Source of the DNA: JAWPMT01 sp965267435
GTDB taxonomy: Bacteria; Bacteroidota; Bacteroidia; Cytophagales; Cyclobacteriaceae
DNA: 64,000 bases
Assembly (NCBI GenBank): GCA_965267435.1
Contig: OZ253960.1
Span: forward strand, 2,728,001-2,792,000
Reading direction: 5' to 3'
Of the stretch, positions 8,130 through 18,200 are shown one piece after another. The position numbers were made by a program, and so were the translations under genes. The notes beneath the pieces are model-generated. The model was not told the origin of the DNA and did no database searches. It saw only the letters and a list, made by a program, of their open reading frames with translations. Within the stretch, counting starts at the first letter, position 1, and each line of letters opens with the position of its first letter.

Positions 8130-8200
8130 CTGCAGTTTCTGTGGCTGCAGACTTTAGTTGTTTTGGGAGCGATTGGGCCTGACCTGATCGCTCTTTTTTT
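8130..8200 (+). ncRNA. Candidate small RNA of about 70 nt
   Basis: The interval runs from the expected start point of the promoter at 8094-8124 to the end of a strong terminator. It can form a 5' hairpin (CTGCAG...CTGCAG or CCAC...GTGG around 8128-8150), a single-stranded U-rich link (ACTTTAGTTGTTTT) and the terminator hairpin. No coding frame of note lies within it and it matches no RNA family I can recognise. It could be a trans-acting regulator or a short leader, but no gene follows closely on this strand. Confidence 0.45.
8167..8200 (+). terminator. Rho-independent terminator of the candidate small RNA
   Basis: GAGCGAT (8167-8173) pairs perfectly with ATCGCTC (8187-8193), and seven T residues follow directly. 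No protein gene ends upstream on this strand, so a short non-coding transcript is the likely client. Confidence 0.8.
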
Positions 8201-8377
8201 GTGACTAAAAAATTACTTATCCACAAAAAAGGTTTTCCTCTACTCAGATTTTGCTTTTTTGATGAATGTCCATCAAATTGTACAACAGTCAAGGAAACAT
8301 TGACTGGCAAAATACGTTGTAGGGAAGAACCATCCAGCTGCTTATTTTGTCTTATTTGCCAAGAGATCCCAAACGTT

Positions 8378-8665
8378 ATGAACACCGCGTTGAAGGTTTA
8401 CCCAAACACCAATTTCGAATTCTTTATTAGTCAACAGCCCTATTCCATTATATGGGAAGCAGACAGTGATCAAATCCTGGTTAAGCGAGCCAAGCGCGAA
8501 AGTTTCAGGAGACCAAAGGCCGCCAATGGCCCAAGAAAACTGGACTTTGTCGCCAATCCCGAGGAGAGAAGGGCCAATGCCACCTATAGTGTGAGCATAG
8601 AGAACAATCGACTTCGACTGAAATACATGGACGGCCATCGTTTTCAGTCTGTGATAGTGCAGTAG
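8378..8665 (+). CDS. Hypothetical small protein, 95 residues
   Basis: I do not recognise this protein. The reading frame extends upstream to 8201, but that part is AT-rich and low in coding character. From the ATG at 8378 the codon choice looks like the neighbouring genes, and the product starts MNTALKVYPNTNFEFFISQ. It has a basic middle (residues about 35-65, including KRAKRESFRRP) and a C-terminal pair of likely beta strands (YSVSIENNRLRLKYMDGHRF). There is no signal peptide or membrane segment. It is followed after 85 bp by a small lipoprotein gene on the same strand. It could be a real short gene or chance. Confidence 0.35.
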   Translation: MNTALKVYPNTNFEFFISQQPYSIIWEADSDQILVKRAKRESFRRPKAANGPRKLDFVANPEERRANATYSVSIENNRLRLKYMDGHRFQSVIVQ

Positions 8666-8750
8666 ATCTGCATTGTTGGGTGATTTCCTACCCCCTATTT
8701 TGAGTTACTCTTGTCTCAATTTCCTAATTTGAAGGAAAATTTGGGCGAGT

Positions 8751-9191
8751 ATGCAATCAGTAGGAATTATCAGGTATGTAATTGCATTATTGGTTATCGT
8801 ATCACTCTGGCGTTGTGGTGTCGATGATGATAAGGTCCAGAAATCGCTCATAGGACAATGGACTTTGGAACAGTTGGACACCTATGTCTGCGATGACCCC
8901 ACCGACAATAGTTCGCAGACTTTTCCGTGCACAACGGACTTTTGCGCCCGCTACATATTCACCGATTCCCTTATTTACTTCCTGGAAACGACCATTGATG
9001 GCCTTACAACTTCTGAGGATGGTACTTTCGTCAATGATGGGGCTGTTCTCTCATTGTGCACGGCTGCAGACGAGGACGGGCCATCCACTTGCCAGGAATT
9101 CTCCATGATTTTGGATGGTGACGAGTTGATATTGCAGTCACAAGTCAAAGTTGAGGGATGTTTCACAAGAGCCAGCTACAGTCGTGACTAG
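8751..9191 (+). CDS. Small putative lipoprotein, lipocalin-like
   Basis: A 146-residue exported protein of unknown role. Residues 1-21 form a signal sequence with a hydrophobic core (VIALLVIVSL) followed by Cys22. The preceding residues LWR are a poor lipobox, so lipidation is likely but not certain. After that come LIGQWTLEQLDTYVC, a start resembling Bacteroidota lipocalin-like domains (GxW motif), then alternating strands and several cysteines that may form disulfides. The downstream VIT1/CCC1-type gene overlaps its end, so the two are probably translated together. Function is not indicated by the sequence. Confidence 0.65.
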   Translation: MQSVGIIRYVIALLVIVSLWRCGVDDDKVQKSLIGQWTLEQLDTYVCDDPTDNSSQTFPCTTDFCARYIFTDSLIYFLETTIDGLTTSEDGTFVNDGAVLSLCTAADEDGPSTCQEFSMILDGDELILQSQVKVEGCFTRASYSRD

Positions 9192-9930
9192 CGACGCGGA
9201 CCAGATTCACAACGAGCAAAGAATCCATCGGATCCATCCGTTTCTTCAAAAATTCCAGAACTACCTTGGTGAGTTTGTATATGGTGGTATAGATGGAAGC
9301 ATCACGACATTTGCAGTAGTATCAGGTGCCGCAGGTGCTCACCTCGACAGTGCCATTGTTATCATCCTTGGTTTTGCCAATCTCATTGCAGATGGATTTT
9401 CGATGTCCGTCGGGAGCTACCTCTCGGCCAAATCCGAACTGCAGCAGTATCATCGACACAAAGCCATAGAATACTGGGAAGTCGACAATCTCCCAGAGGC
9501 AGAAGTGGAGGAAATCCGTGAAATCTATCGCAGCAAAGGGTTTGATGGTGACCTTTTGGAGCAGATAGTCAAGAAAATCACCGAGGATCGCGAAAGATGG
9601 GTTGATGTGATGATGAAAGAGGAACTAGAAATGCAGGAGCCCACCAAGACGCCCTTCGCGATGGGGCTAGTGACCTTTCTCTCATTTATCATTATGGGTT
9701 TTGTGCCACTGTTTAGCTACGTACTGAATTATGCCTCCGTCATTGAAGTAAATATGTTCGAGGTATCCATCATTCTGACAGGCTTGTGCTTCGTGGGAAT
9801 TGGGTACCTAAAAAGCATTGTTACTAATTCCTCCAGAATTCGCAGTATGCTGGAGACGCTCTTGCTGGGGGCTGCAGCAGCGATTTTGTCCTACTTCGTA
9901 GGCAGCGCGCTTGATTCCCTGCTTCGTTAG
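9184..9930 (+). CDS. VIT1/CCC1 family Fe2+/Mn2+ transporter
   Basis: A membrane protein of the vacuolar iron transporter-like family, which moves Fe2+ or Mn2+ out of the cytosol or into storage. The conserved first helix is GEFVYGGIDGSITTFAVVSG, followed by the second helix region ANLIADGFSMSVGSYLSAKSE. A charged cytoplasmic metal-binding section with Glu-rich helices (EVEEIREIYRSKGF, then ERWVDVMMKEELEMQ) follows, and three further helices end the protein. This layout is typical of the family. The start is uncertain: no ATG is available. GTG at 9184 overlaps the stop of the preceding lipoprotein by 8 bp and gives 248 residues; TTG at 9151 would give 259. Metal specificity cannot be read from the sequence. 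Confidence 0.88.
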   Translation: MTSDADQIHNEQRIHRIHPFLQKFQNYLGEFVYGGIDGSITTFAVVSGAAGAHLDSAIVIILGFANLIADGFSMSVGSYLSAKSELQQYHRHKAIEYWEVDNLPEAEVEEIREIYRSKGFDGDLLEQIVKKITEDRERWVDVMMKEELEMQEPTKTPFAMGLVTFLSFIIMGFVPLFSYVLNYASVIEVNMFEVSIILTGLCFVGIGYLKSIVTNSSRIRSMLETLLLGAAAAILSYFVGSALDSLLR

Positions 9931-10167
9931 GCGAAATGGACCCTGCACTGCACATCAGGTTTCTCGACCCTCAAATAGGGCGTCCTTACCTTCTCCATGA
10001 TGTTATTACATGTTTGTCCAACGCAGGTTGAGAAATCTTGCTAATATTAACGGATGATTTACAGTGCCCAATTGAAAGCTACACTTCATGGCTCGCTCGC
10101 TGTTGCACGGCGGGCATGACATCTGCATTCAATTTGGCAAGTAACGAAAGCACTAAACCATCTACTT

Positions 10168-11934
10168 ATGTCACTAGCCTTTCTCGATTGGTTCATTATT
10201 GGTCTCTTCTTTTTGATCTCCCTGGCCATCGGAGTCTCCGTGTCCAAGAAAGCGGGAGCAAGCTCCTCTGATTTCTTCCTCTCCGGTCGCAATATGCCCT
10301 GGTGGCTACTGGGCATCTCAATGGTGGCCACGACCTTTTCCGCGGACACCCCCAATCTTGTGACCAACCTGGTGCGAGATCAGGGCGTGGCCGGCAACTG
10401 GGGTTGGTGGGCTTTTCTCCTCACAGGGATGCTGACGGTCTTCGTCTATGCAAAGCTCTGGCGTCGTTCTGAAGTCATGACCGATATTGAGTTTTACGAA
10501 TTAAGGTACAGCGGTAAAGCGGCTGCTTTCCTCCGCGGGTTTCGGGCACTCTATCTAGGCCTCGTCTTCAACGTCCTGGTAATGGGTAGTGTCTCCCTGG
10601 CGGCTATTAAGTTTGGTCAGGTGATCCTAGGTCTGGAAGGTTGGCAAACGCTTTTGATTGCAGGATCTATCACATTGGTTTATAGCGCCTTAGGTGGACT
10701 TAAGGCCGTTATCATCACCGACCTTGTTCAATTCGCGATGGCTATGATCGGTTCTATTTGGGCCGCCATCTACCTTGTCAATCTCCCGGATGTCGGTGGT
10801 TTGTCGACGCTGTTTGCCAACGAGGCCGTGATGTCTAAAACGTCCATTCTTCCGAGCTTTTCGGACCCGAATATGTGGGTGCCAATCTTATTGGTGCCAC
10901 TGGCCGTGCAATGGTGGGCGTCCTACTACCCAGGCTCTGAGCCCGGAGGAGGCGGATACATCGCCCAGCGAATGCTCTCAGCGAAAGATGAGAGAAATGC
11001 CATGGGTGCCACCCTCCTTTATAATGCCGCGCACTTTGCACTACGGCCCTGGCCATGGATACTGATTGCCCTGGCGTCCATCGTGATTTTCCCGGAATTG
11101 TCCGATCTGCAAGCGGCCTTCCCTGACCTTCCGGCAGATAAGCTGGGAAATGATGTGGCGTATCCGGCGATGCTCACCCTCCTGCCCACTGGATTGCTAG
11201 GTCTCGTGGCAGCAGCACTCATTGCTGCCTACATGTCTACGATGTCAACACAACTCAATTTAGGGGCTTCCTATCTGGTCAATGATTTCTACAAGAGATT
11301 TATCAAACCGGACGCTAATGAGAAAGAACTAGTATGGGCCGGTCGTATCTCGACCATAGCGTCGATGATCCTGGGAACATGGTTGGGGCTCATCCTAACC
11401 GACGCGAGCCAAGCCTTCAACCTTCTCTTACTGCTTGGAGCTGGCACCGGTCTCATCTACATCCTGCGTTGGTTCTGGTGGCGCATCAACGCTTTCACTG
11501 AAATAGTGGCCATGGTCTCATCTTTGATCATTGCGAGCTACCTCACCTTCCTGCATGACGATCTCGGATGGCTCCCACTAGCGCCCTGGATGAAGACGAT
11601 TGCAGGCGCGGCGCTTACAACCCTGATATGGGTGCTGTCTACCTACCTCACCCCACAGACAGACGAATCGGTATTGACCAAATTCTATTCGAAGATAAAA
11701 CCCGCTGGAGCAGGTTGGAAAAAGTTCGCTGGAGAACATCCTCAATCCAGTGATAACTTGCCTCTGGAAATCCTCGGAATGGTCGTAGGAACGATTGCGA
11801 TCTTCAGTACTTTGTTCGCTACCGGGCAATGGATCTATGGAAATTATGGCTCAGCGACGGGTCTGACGGTGCTTTCAGCCGTCGGAATCTTCGCACTTTT
11901 CAAAATCTGGGAAAGAATAAAAACGATTGCATAG
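10168..11934 (+). CDS. Sodium:solute symporter family protein
   Basis: An inner-membrane Na+-coupled importer of the SSS family, which includes SglT-like sugar, amino acid and organic acid carriers. The 588-residue protein has about 13-15 hydrophobic helices. Recognisable family stretches are DFFLSGRNMPWWLLGISMVATTFSA in the first core helix region, the SALGGLKAVIITDLVQF stretch, and LVAAALIAAYMSTMSTQLN, which contains the Na+-site Ser/Thr residues. The C-terminal part has extra helices. It stands alone between a 237-bp gap and the leader of the giant gene, so the context gives no hint of the substrate. The start ATG at 10168 directly precedes the first helix. Confidence 0.9.
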   Translation: MSLAFLDWFIIGLFFLISLAIGVSVSKKAGASSSDFFLSGRNMPWWLLGISMVATTFSADTPNLVTNLVRDQGVAGNWGWWAFLLTGMLTVFVYAKLWRRSEVMTDIEFYELRYSGKAAAFLRGFRALYLGLVFNVLVMGSVSLAAIKFGQVILGLEGWQTLLIAGSITLVYSALGGLKAVIITDLVQFAMAMIGSIWAAIYLVNLPDVGGLSTLFANEAVMSKTSILPSFSDPNMWVPILLVPLAVQWWASYYPGSEPGGGGYIAQRMLSAKDERNAMGATLLYNAAHFALRPWPWILIALASIVIFPELSDLQAAFPDLPADKLGNDVAYPAMLTLLPTGLLGLVAAALIAAYMSTMSTQLNLGASYLVNDFYKRFIKPDANEKELVWAGRISTIASMILGTWLGLILTDASQAFNLLLLLGAGTGLIYILRWFWWRINAFTEIVAMVSSLIIASYLTFLHDDLGWLPLAPWMKTIAGAALTTLIWVLSTYLTPQTDESVLTKFYSKIKPAGAGWKKFAGEHPQSSDNLPLEILGMVVGTIAIFSTLFATGQWIYGNYGSATGLTVLSAVGIFALFKIWERIKTIA

Positions 11935-11983
11935 CCGTTTAGTGCGATTCCAGGCACTTTGTTGTCATCACAAACAACGGCTA
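11932..11983 (+). other. Possible multi-branched RNA structure at the end of the symporter gene
   Basis: TAGCCGTT (11932-11939, including the stop codon) pairs with AACGGCTA (11976-11983). Inside lie two further hairpins, AGTGC/GCACT (11941-11958) and TTTGT/ACAAA (11958-11974). No T-run follows. It may stabilise or end the symporter transcript; chance pairing is also possible. Confidence 0.3.
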
Positions 11984-12076
11984 AATAGCCCTCGGCGCAT
12001 ACCCTAAAAGTGGGTACGAACGCGTAGAAATCCCCCTTCTTGTCGGAAAAATGGCGTTTCCGCAGTGAACGGGAAG

Positions 12077-12098
12077 ATATTCCGCTGAATCGGAATAT
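12077..12098. repeat. 8-bp inverted repeat upstream of the giant gene
   Basis: ATATTCCG-CTGAAT-CGGAATAT, about 130 bp upstream of the giant gene's start. It is the clearest dyad in the 292-bp gap between the symporter and the giant gene and could be a control site. No clear consensus promoter was found there. Confidence 0.3.
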
Positions 12099-12226
12099 TC
12101 AATACCTGACTGGGTACGGACCATAGGGCGCACCATCCCCGGCGCTTACACGGTTGTTAATATTATGCTTATTTTACAAGCTGGATTTTAGGATCCGCTA
12201 AAACAACCACCATAGCATAGACCGTG

Positions 12227-15200
12227 ATGACTAAATTCAAGCACAGAATTAAAGTCGTAGCAGCTTTTTGCGTCACCATAGTATTCGCAACTGCTGCTAT
12301 CCTTCAAACGAACCTGTTTGACCCACCCGACGAAAAGCCAGTGGGAGACCAGGTTGTTCCCAACGTCGAACCCAAAGTCGACGTGGTAGAACTGCCTGAT
12401 CAACCATCAGCCGTCGGTGCTGTCAGTACTACCGACAGCTCGAGGTTGCCAAACAACAAACAGGCTCTCCTTGACAACCCATTCAAATCCGAGCCGGACC
12501 TGGATTACGCCCGGCTCAACGAACTCCCGAAACATGACAGGCCTGACCTGGCCATGCGGCAGTACATGGAGATGACCGCTGATCCCAGTGATCAGCAGAT
12601 CCATCCTGAACGAGCTGTTGCTGCATTTCGTGAGGCGAAGCGTATCATGTCAACTGATGCGTATGCCAGGAATGTAGATCTCACGGAGACCGTTTGGACG
12701 GAAAGAGGCCCGACTAACGTAGGTGGTCGTACTCGGGCTTTGGCGTTCGACCCTAATGATCCTTCACTGAAGAAAGTCTGGGCTGGTGGTGTCTCAGGCG
12801 GACTTTGGTTCACAGAGAATATCTATGACGGTAATGCTCCCTGGGAGAATGTAGACGATTTCTGGGCCAATTTGGCCATCACTGGTATTGCATTTGATCC
12901 AAGTAATCCGCAGACTATATATATAAGTACGGGCGAAGGATACCAAACCCTCAATGCGGTCAGAGGTGAAGGTATTTGGAAAAGTACTGATGGGGGTGGC
13001 AGCTGGCAACAACTCGCCAGCACCTACAATCAACCAGAGTTCCACATTATCCACGATATCGTCGTATTGGATAACGGTGCTGTACTAGCAGCCACCTTGA
13101 ATGATGGTATCATGAGATCATTGGACGGTGGGTCGACCTGGACCAACGTCCTTTCCGAAGGTGCTACAACCAGGGCCTCAGACCTCGAAGTAGCATCGAA
13201 CGGACACGTCTATGCTACTACTGGTATCCACTCTACAGGAAACATTTGGAAATCCACAGACGGAGGTACCACATGGACCGATATTCTCCCTGCAGAGCAC
13301 AGTGATGTGCAGCGAATCGAGGTAGTAGTGGCCCAGTCAAATCCTGACATTATCTACGCGATCATGCAGGAGAAACTGTTTTGGTCTGTACGCAACGATC
13401 TTGGTGGTGGTATCATCAAATCCACTGATGGCGGAGCTAACTGGCAGTGGTTGCCTAACCCTGTTGACCAAGATGTGTTTATGGTTGATTCCCTGGACTT
13501 TACGAATGGGCAGGGATGGTACAACCTGATCGCACAGGTCGACCCTAATGACCCTAATCATGTGATTGTTGGTGGCATCGACCTCTTCCAATCTTTCGAT
13601 GGTGGAAACACCTGGTCACAGATTAGTAAGCAGAACAACGCAGCTGCTATCTCTCACCTTGATCTACCGGTGGTTCACGCGGATCAGCATGCCATTGTTT
13701 TTAAGCCTGGATCCAGTGAAGAGGCCATCTTTGGAAATGACGGTGGAGTGTACCTTGGAACAGACTTATTGGCTGGCCAGGCCGAAAATCAGTCTGAAGA
13801 TATCGATGGTGATGGTCGCCTTAATGCTGAAGATCTTGACCCTAACAACCGATTCATTTGCGGTGACACCGATGGCGATGGTTGTGATGATTGTTCCACG
13901 GGAGTGTTCAACGCGCTTGATGACGGTATCGACACTGACGGAGATGGCATTTGTAATGATGGCGATGACGATGATGACAATGATGGCATCCTCGACACCA
14001 ACGACCCCAACCCGCTGAATGAATTAATATGTGGCGATAGTGATGGTGACGGTTGTGATGATTGTTCCAACGGTTCTTTCAACCCTGACAATGACGGTGC
14101 CGACAATGACAACGACGGTATTTGTGACAATGGTGACGATGATGATGATAACGACGGTGTTCTCGACATCAACGACCTTGATCCCCTCAACGCCTTTATA
14201 TGCGGCGACAGCGACGGAGACGGTTGTGACGACTGTTCCAGCGGATCATTTGATGTAAATAATGACGGCATCGACACAGATGCTGATGGCATTTGTAATA
14301 CAGGTGACGACGATGATGACAATGACGGTGTACTTGATGTCAATGACATTAACCCTCTTAACCCGCTGATCTGCGGAGATAGCGACGGCGATACTTGCGA
14401 CGACTGCGCCAATGGCTCATTTGATGTTAACAACGATGGTCCCGACAACGACGGTGATGGTATTTGTGACGCGGCGATGAGGATGACGACAATGATGGCG
14501 TCTTTGACCATGCTGACAGCGATCCTTTTAACGCATTCGTATGTACAGACAGTGACGGCGATGGTTGTGATGACTGCGCCAATGGTTCTTTTGATGTCAA
14601 CAACGACGGTGGTGACAATGACGGTGACGGCATCTGCGACAGTGGCGATAGCGATGACGATAATGACGGTGTAGAGGACACCAATGATATCGCACCTCTC
14701 AATGGGTTGATTTGCGGCGACAGCGACGGTGATGGCTGTGACGATTGTGCCAACGGAAGTTTTGATGTAGCCAACGATGGAGCGGACAATGACGGAGATG
14801 GAATCTGTGACAGCGGAGATACTGATGATGACAATGATGGAGTACTCGACACCAACGATAGCGATCCATTCAACGCCTTTATATGCGGTGACAGTGATGG
14901 CGATGGCTGCGACGACTGCGCGAATGGCTCATTCGATGTAAATAATGACGGTGACGACAATGACGCTGATGGCATTTGCGATAGTGGAGACACCGACGAT
15001 GACAATGATGGCGTCCTGGACGTCAATGATATTCAACCATTGGACTCCAACGTCTGCGGAGATAGCGACGGCGATGGCTGTGACGATTGCATCAACGGAT
15101 CATTTGATACCGACAATGATGGCACTGACAACGACGGTGACGGTCTTTGCGATAGTGGGGACGCTGACGATGACAACGATGGCGTCATAGATACGAATGA

Positions 15201-18200
15201 CCTCGATCCTCTCAATGCTTTTGTTTGTGGTGACAGTGACGGGGACGGCTGTGACGATTGCGCCAATGGTTCATTCGACGTAGCCAATGACGGTGCAGAC
15301 AACGACGCTGATGGCATTTGCGATAGCGGCGATACCGACGATGATAACGATGGTGTTCTCGATACTAACGACAGCGATCCCCTCAACGCCAACATCTGCG
15401 GTGATAGCGATGGCGATGGGTGCGATGATTGCGCCAATGGATCCTTCGATGTCAACAATGACGGTGCAGACAATGATGCGGATGGTATTTGCGATGCTGG
15501 AGATACTGACGACGACAACGACGGTGTACTAGACACCAACGACATTGATCCTTTCAATGCATTTGTTTGCGGTGACAGTGATGGTGACGGTTGTGACGAC
15601 TGCGCCAATGGCTCGTTTGATGTGGCCAATGATGGATCTGATTTCGATGCTGACGGACTTTGCGACAGCGGGGATACGGACGATGACAACGATGGCGTCC
15701 TCGACACCAATGATGTTGCTCCTTTCAATGCCAACATTTGTGGCGATAGTGATGGAGATGGCTGCGATGACTGTACTAATGGGTCATTTGATGTAAATAA
15801 TGACGGCACCGACAATGACGCCGATGGCATCTGCGACAGCGGAGATAGCGATGATGACAACGACGGTGTTCTCGACACCAATGATATCGATCCTTTCAAT
15901 GCCTTTGTCTGCGGTGACAGCGATGGCGATGGCTGCGATGACTGCTCAAATGGCTCTGTTGATGCTGCTAACGATGGTGCGGACAATGATGGTGATGGCC
16001 TTTGCGACAGCGGGGACAGCGACGATGACAATGATGGCATTCTCGATGCCAACGACAGCGACCCTTTCAACGCATTTGTATGCGGCGACAGTGATGGCGA
16101 TGGCTGTGATGATTGTGCCAGTGGCACTTTCGATGCTGAAAACGACGGTGCCGACAATGATGGTGACGGACTGTGCGATAGTGGCGACGACGATGACGAC
16201 AACGACGGTGTCCTGGACACGAACGACAGCGATCCTCTCAATGCTTTTATATGTGGGGATTCTGATGGTGATGGCTGCGATGACTGTGCAAATGGCTCAT
16301 TTGATGTTAAAAACGACGGTACAGACACCGATGCTGATGGTATTTGTGACACGGGTGATGCAGATGACGACAATGATGGTGTCCTTGACACAAATGATAC
16401 AGATCCACTCAATGCGTATGTCTGTGGGGACAGCGATGGTGATGGTTGTGATGACTGTGCTAATGGCTCCTTCGACGTAGCTAATGATGGCGCTGATAAT
16501 GACGGCGACGGCATCTGCGATAGTGGAGATAGCGATGATGACAACGACGGTGTCCTCGACACCAATGACATCGATCCTTTCAACCCGCTTGTCTGCGGTG
16601 ATAGCGATGGCGATACCTGCGATGACTGCGCCAATGGCTCATTTGATGTTAACAACGACGGTACAGACACCGATGCTGATGGTATCTGCGACAGTGGCGA
16701 CACCGACGATGATAATGATGGGGTCTTTGACACTAATGACAGTGATCCTCTCAACGCATTTATTTGTGGTGATAGTGATGGTGACGGTTGCGACGACTGC
16801 GCCAGCGGCACTTTTGATGTAAATAATGACGGCGTCGATACAGACGCTGATGGCGTTTGTGACAGTGGTGACACTGACGATGACAATGATGGCGTCCTCG
16901 ACACCAACGATTCGGACCCTCTCAATGCCTTCGTGTGCGGCGATAGCGATGGTGACGGCTGCGACGATTGCGCCAATGGCTCTTTCGACGTAGCAAATGA
17001 CGGCACAGATACTGACGCAGATGGCATTTGTGACACGGGTGATACCGATGACGATAACGACGGTGTGCTTGACACCAATGATAGTGATCCCCTCGACGCA
17101 TTTGTTTGCGGTGACAGCGATGGCGATGGCTGTGATGATTGTGCCAATGGTTCATTTGATATAGCCAATGACGGCACCGACACCGACGCTGATGGTATCT
17201 GCGATAGCGGAGATACTGACGACGACAACGACGGTGTCCTCGATACCAACGATCTAGATCCTTTGAATGCCCTTGTTTGTGGTGATAGCGATGGCGATGG
17301 CTGTGACGATTGCGCCAATGGTTCCTTCGATGCCGCCAATGATGGCCCGGACAACGACGGTGACGGTCTTTGTGATTCAGGAGATACGGACGATGACAAC
17401 GACGGTGTCATCGATACGAACGATACCGATCCCCTCAACGCTTTCGTTTGTGGAGACAGTGACGGCGATGGTTGTGATGACTGCTCAACAGGCTCATTTG
17501 ATGTAGCCAATGATGGCACCGACAATGACGGCGATGGGCTGTGTGATGCCGGAGATACTGATGATGACAATGACGGCATCGCCGATGTCAATGATATCGA
17601 TCCTTTCAATGCCTTCGTTTGCGGCGATAGCGATGGTGACGGCTGCGACGACTGCTCAAACGGCACATTCAATACGAGCAATGATGGCGCTGACAACGAC
17701 GCCGACGGGATCTGCGATACTGGAGATACCGATGATGATAATGATGGTGTTCTCGACACCAACGACACCGATCCTTTCAATGCCTTTATTTGCGGAGATA
17801 GCGATGGCGACGGTTGCGATGATTGCGCTAACGGATCTTTCGACGTAGCGAATGATGGCACTGATACCGACGCTGATGGCATTTGCGATTCCGGTGATAC
17901 TGACGATGACAACGATGGTGTCCTTGACACCAATGACAGCGATCCTCTTAATGCTTTCATCTGTGGTGATAGCGATGGCGACGGCTGCGATGATTGTGCC
18001 AACGGCTCTTTCGACGTAGCAAATGACGGCACAGATACTGACGCAGATGGCATTTGTGACACGGGCGATACTGATGACGACAACGACGGTGTCCTGGACA
18101 CCAATGACTCCGATCCGCTCAACGCATTTGCTTGTGGTGATGGCGATGGAGACGGTTGCGACGATTGTGCTAACGGTTCTTTCGATGTAGCCAATGATGG

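Noticed and set aside
8201..8377. N-terminal extension of the small hypothetical protein
   Set aside because: AT-rich and Cys-rich without coding character; it directly abuts a terminator. The ATG at 8378 is a better start.
12100..12226. Consensus promoter for the giant gene
   Set aside because: AT-rich stretches with TTG exist near 12,150, but no TAnnTTTG at correct spacing could be found, so none is claimed.
14465..14480. Programmed ribosomal frameshifting at the break
   Set aside because: No slippery heptamer, and no pseudoknot or internal Shine-Dalgarno-like element was seen. A simple one-base deletion explains it.
14674..14707. Treating the giant gene as two separate genes split at 14.7 kb
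   Set aside because: The upstream product would lack a sorting domain and end in nonsense codons, and the downstream one would lack a start and signal peptide. Repeat phase is exact once a single base is restored.
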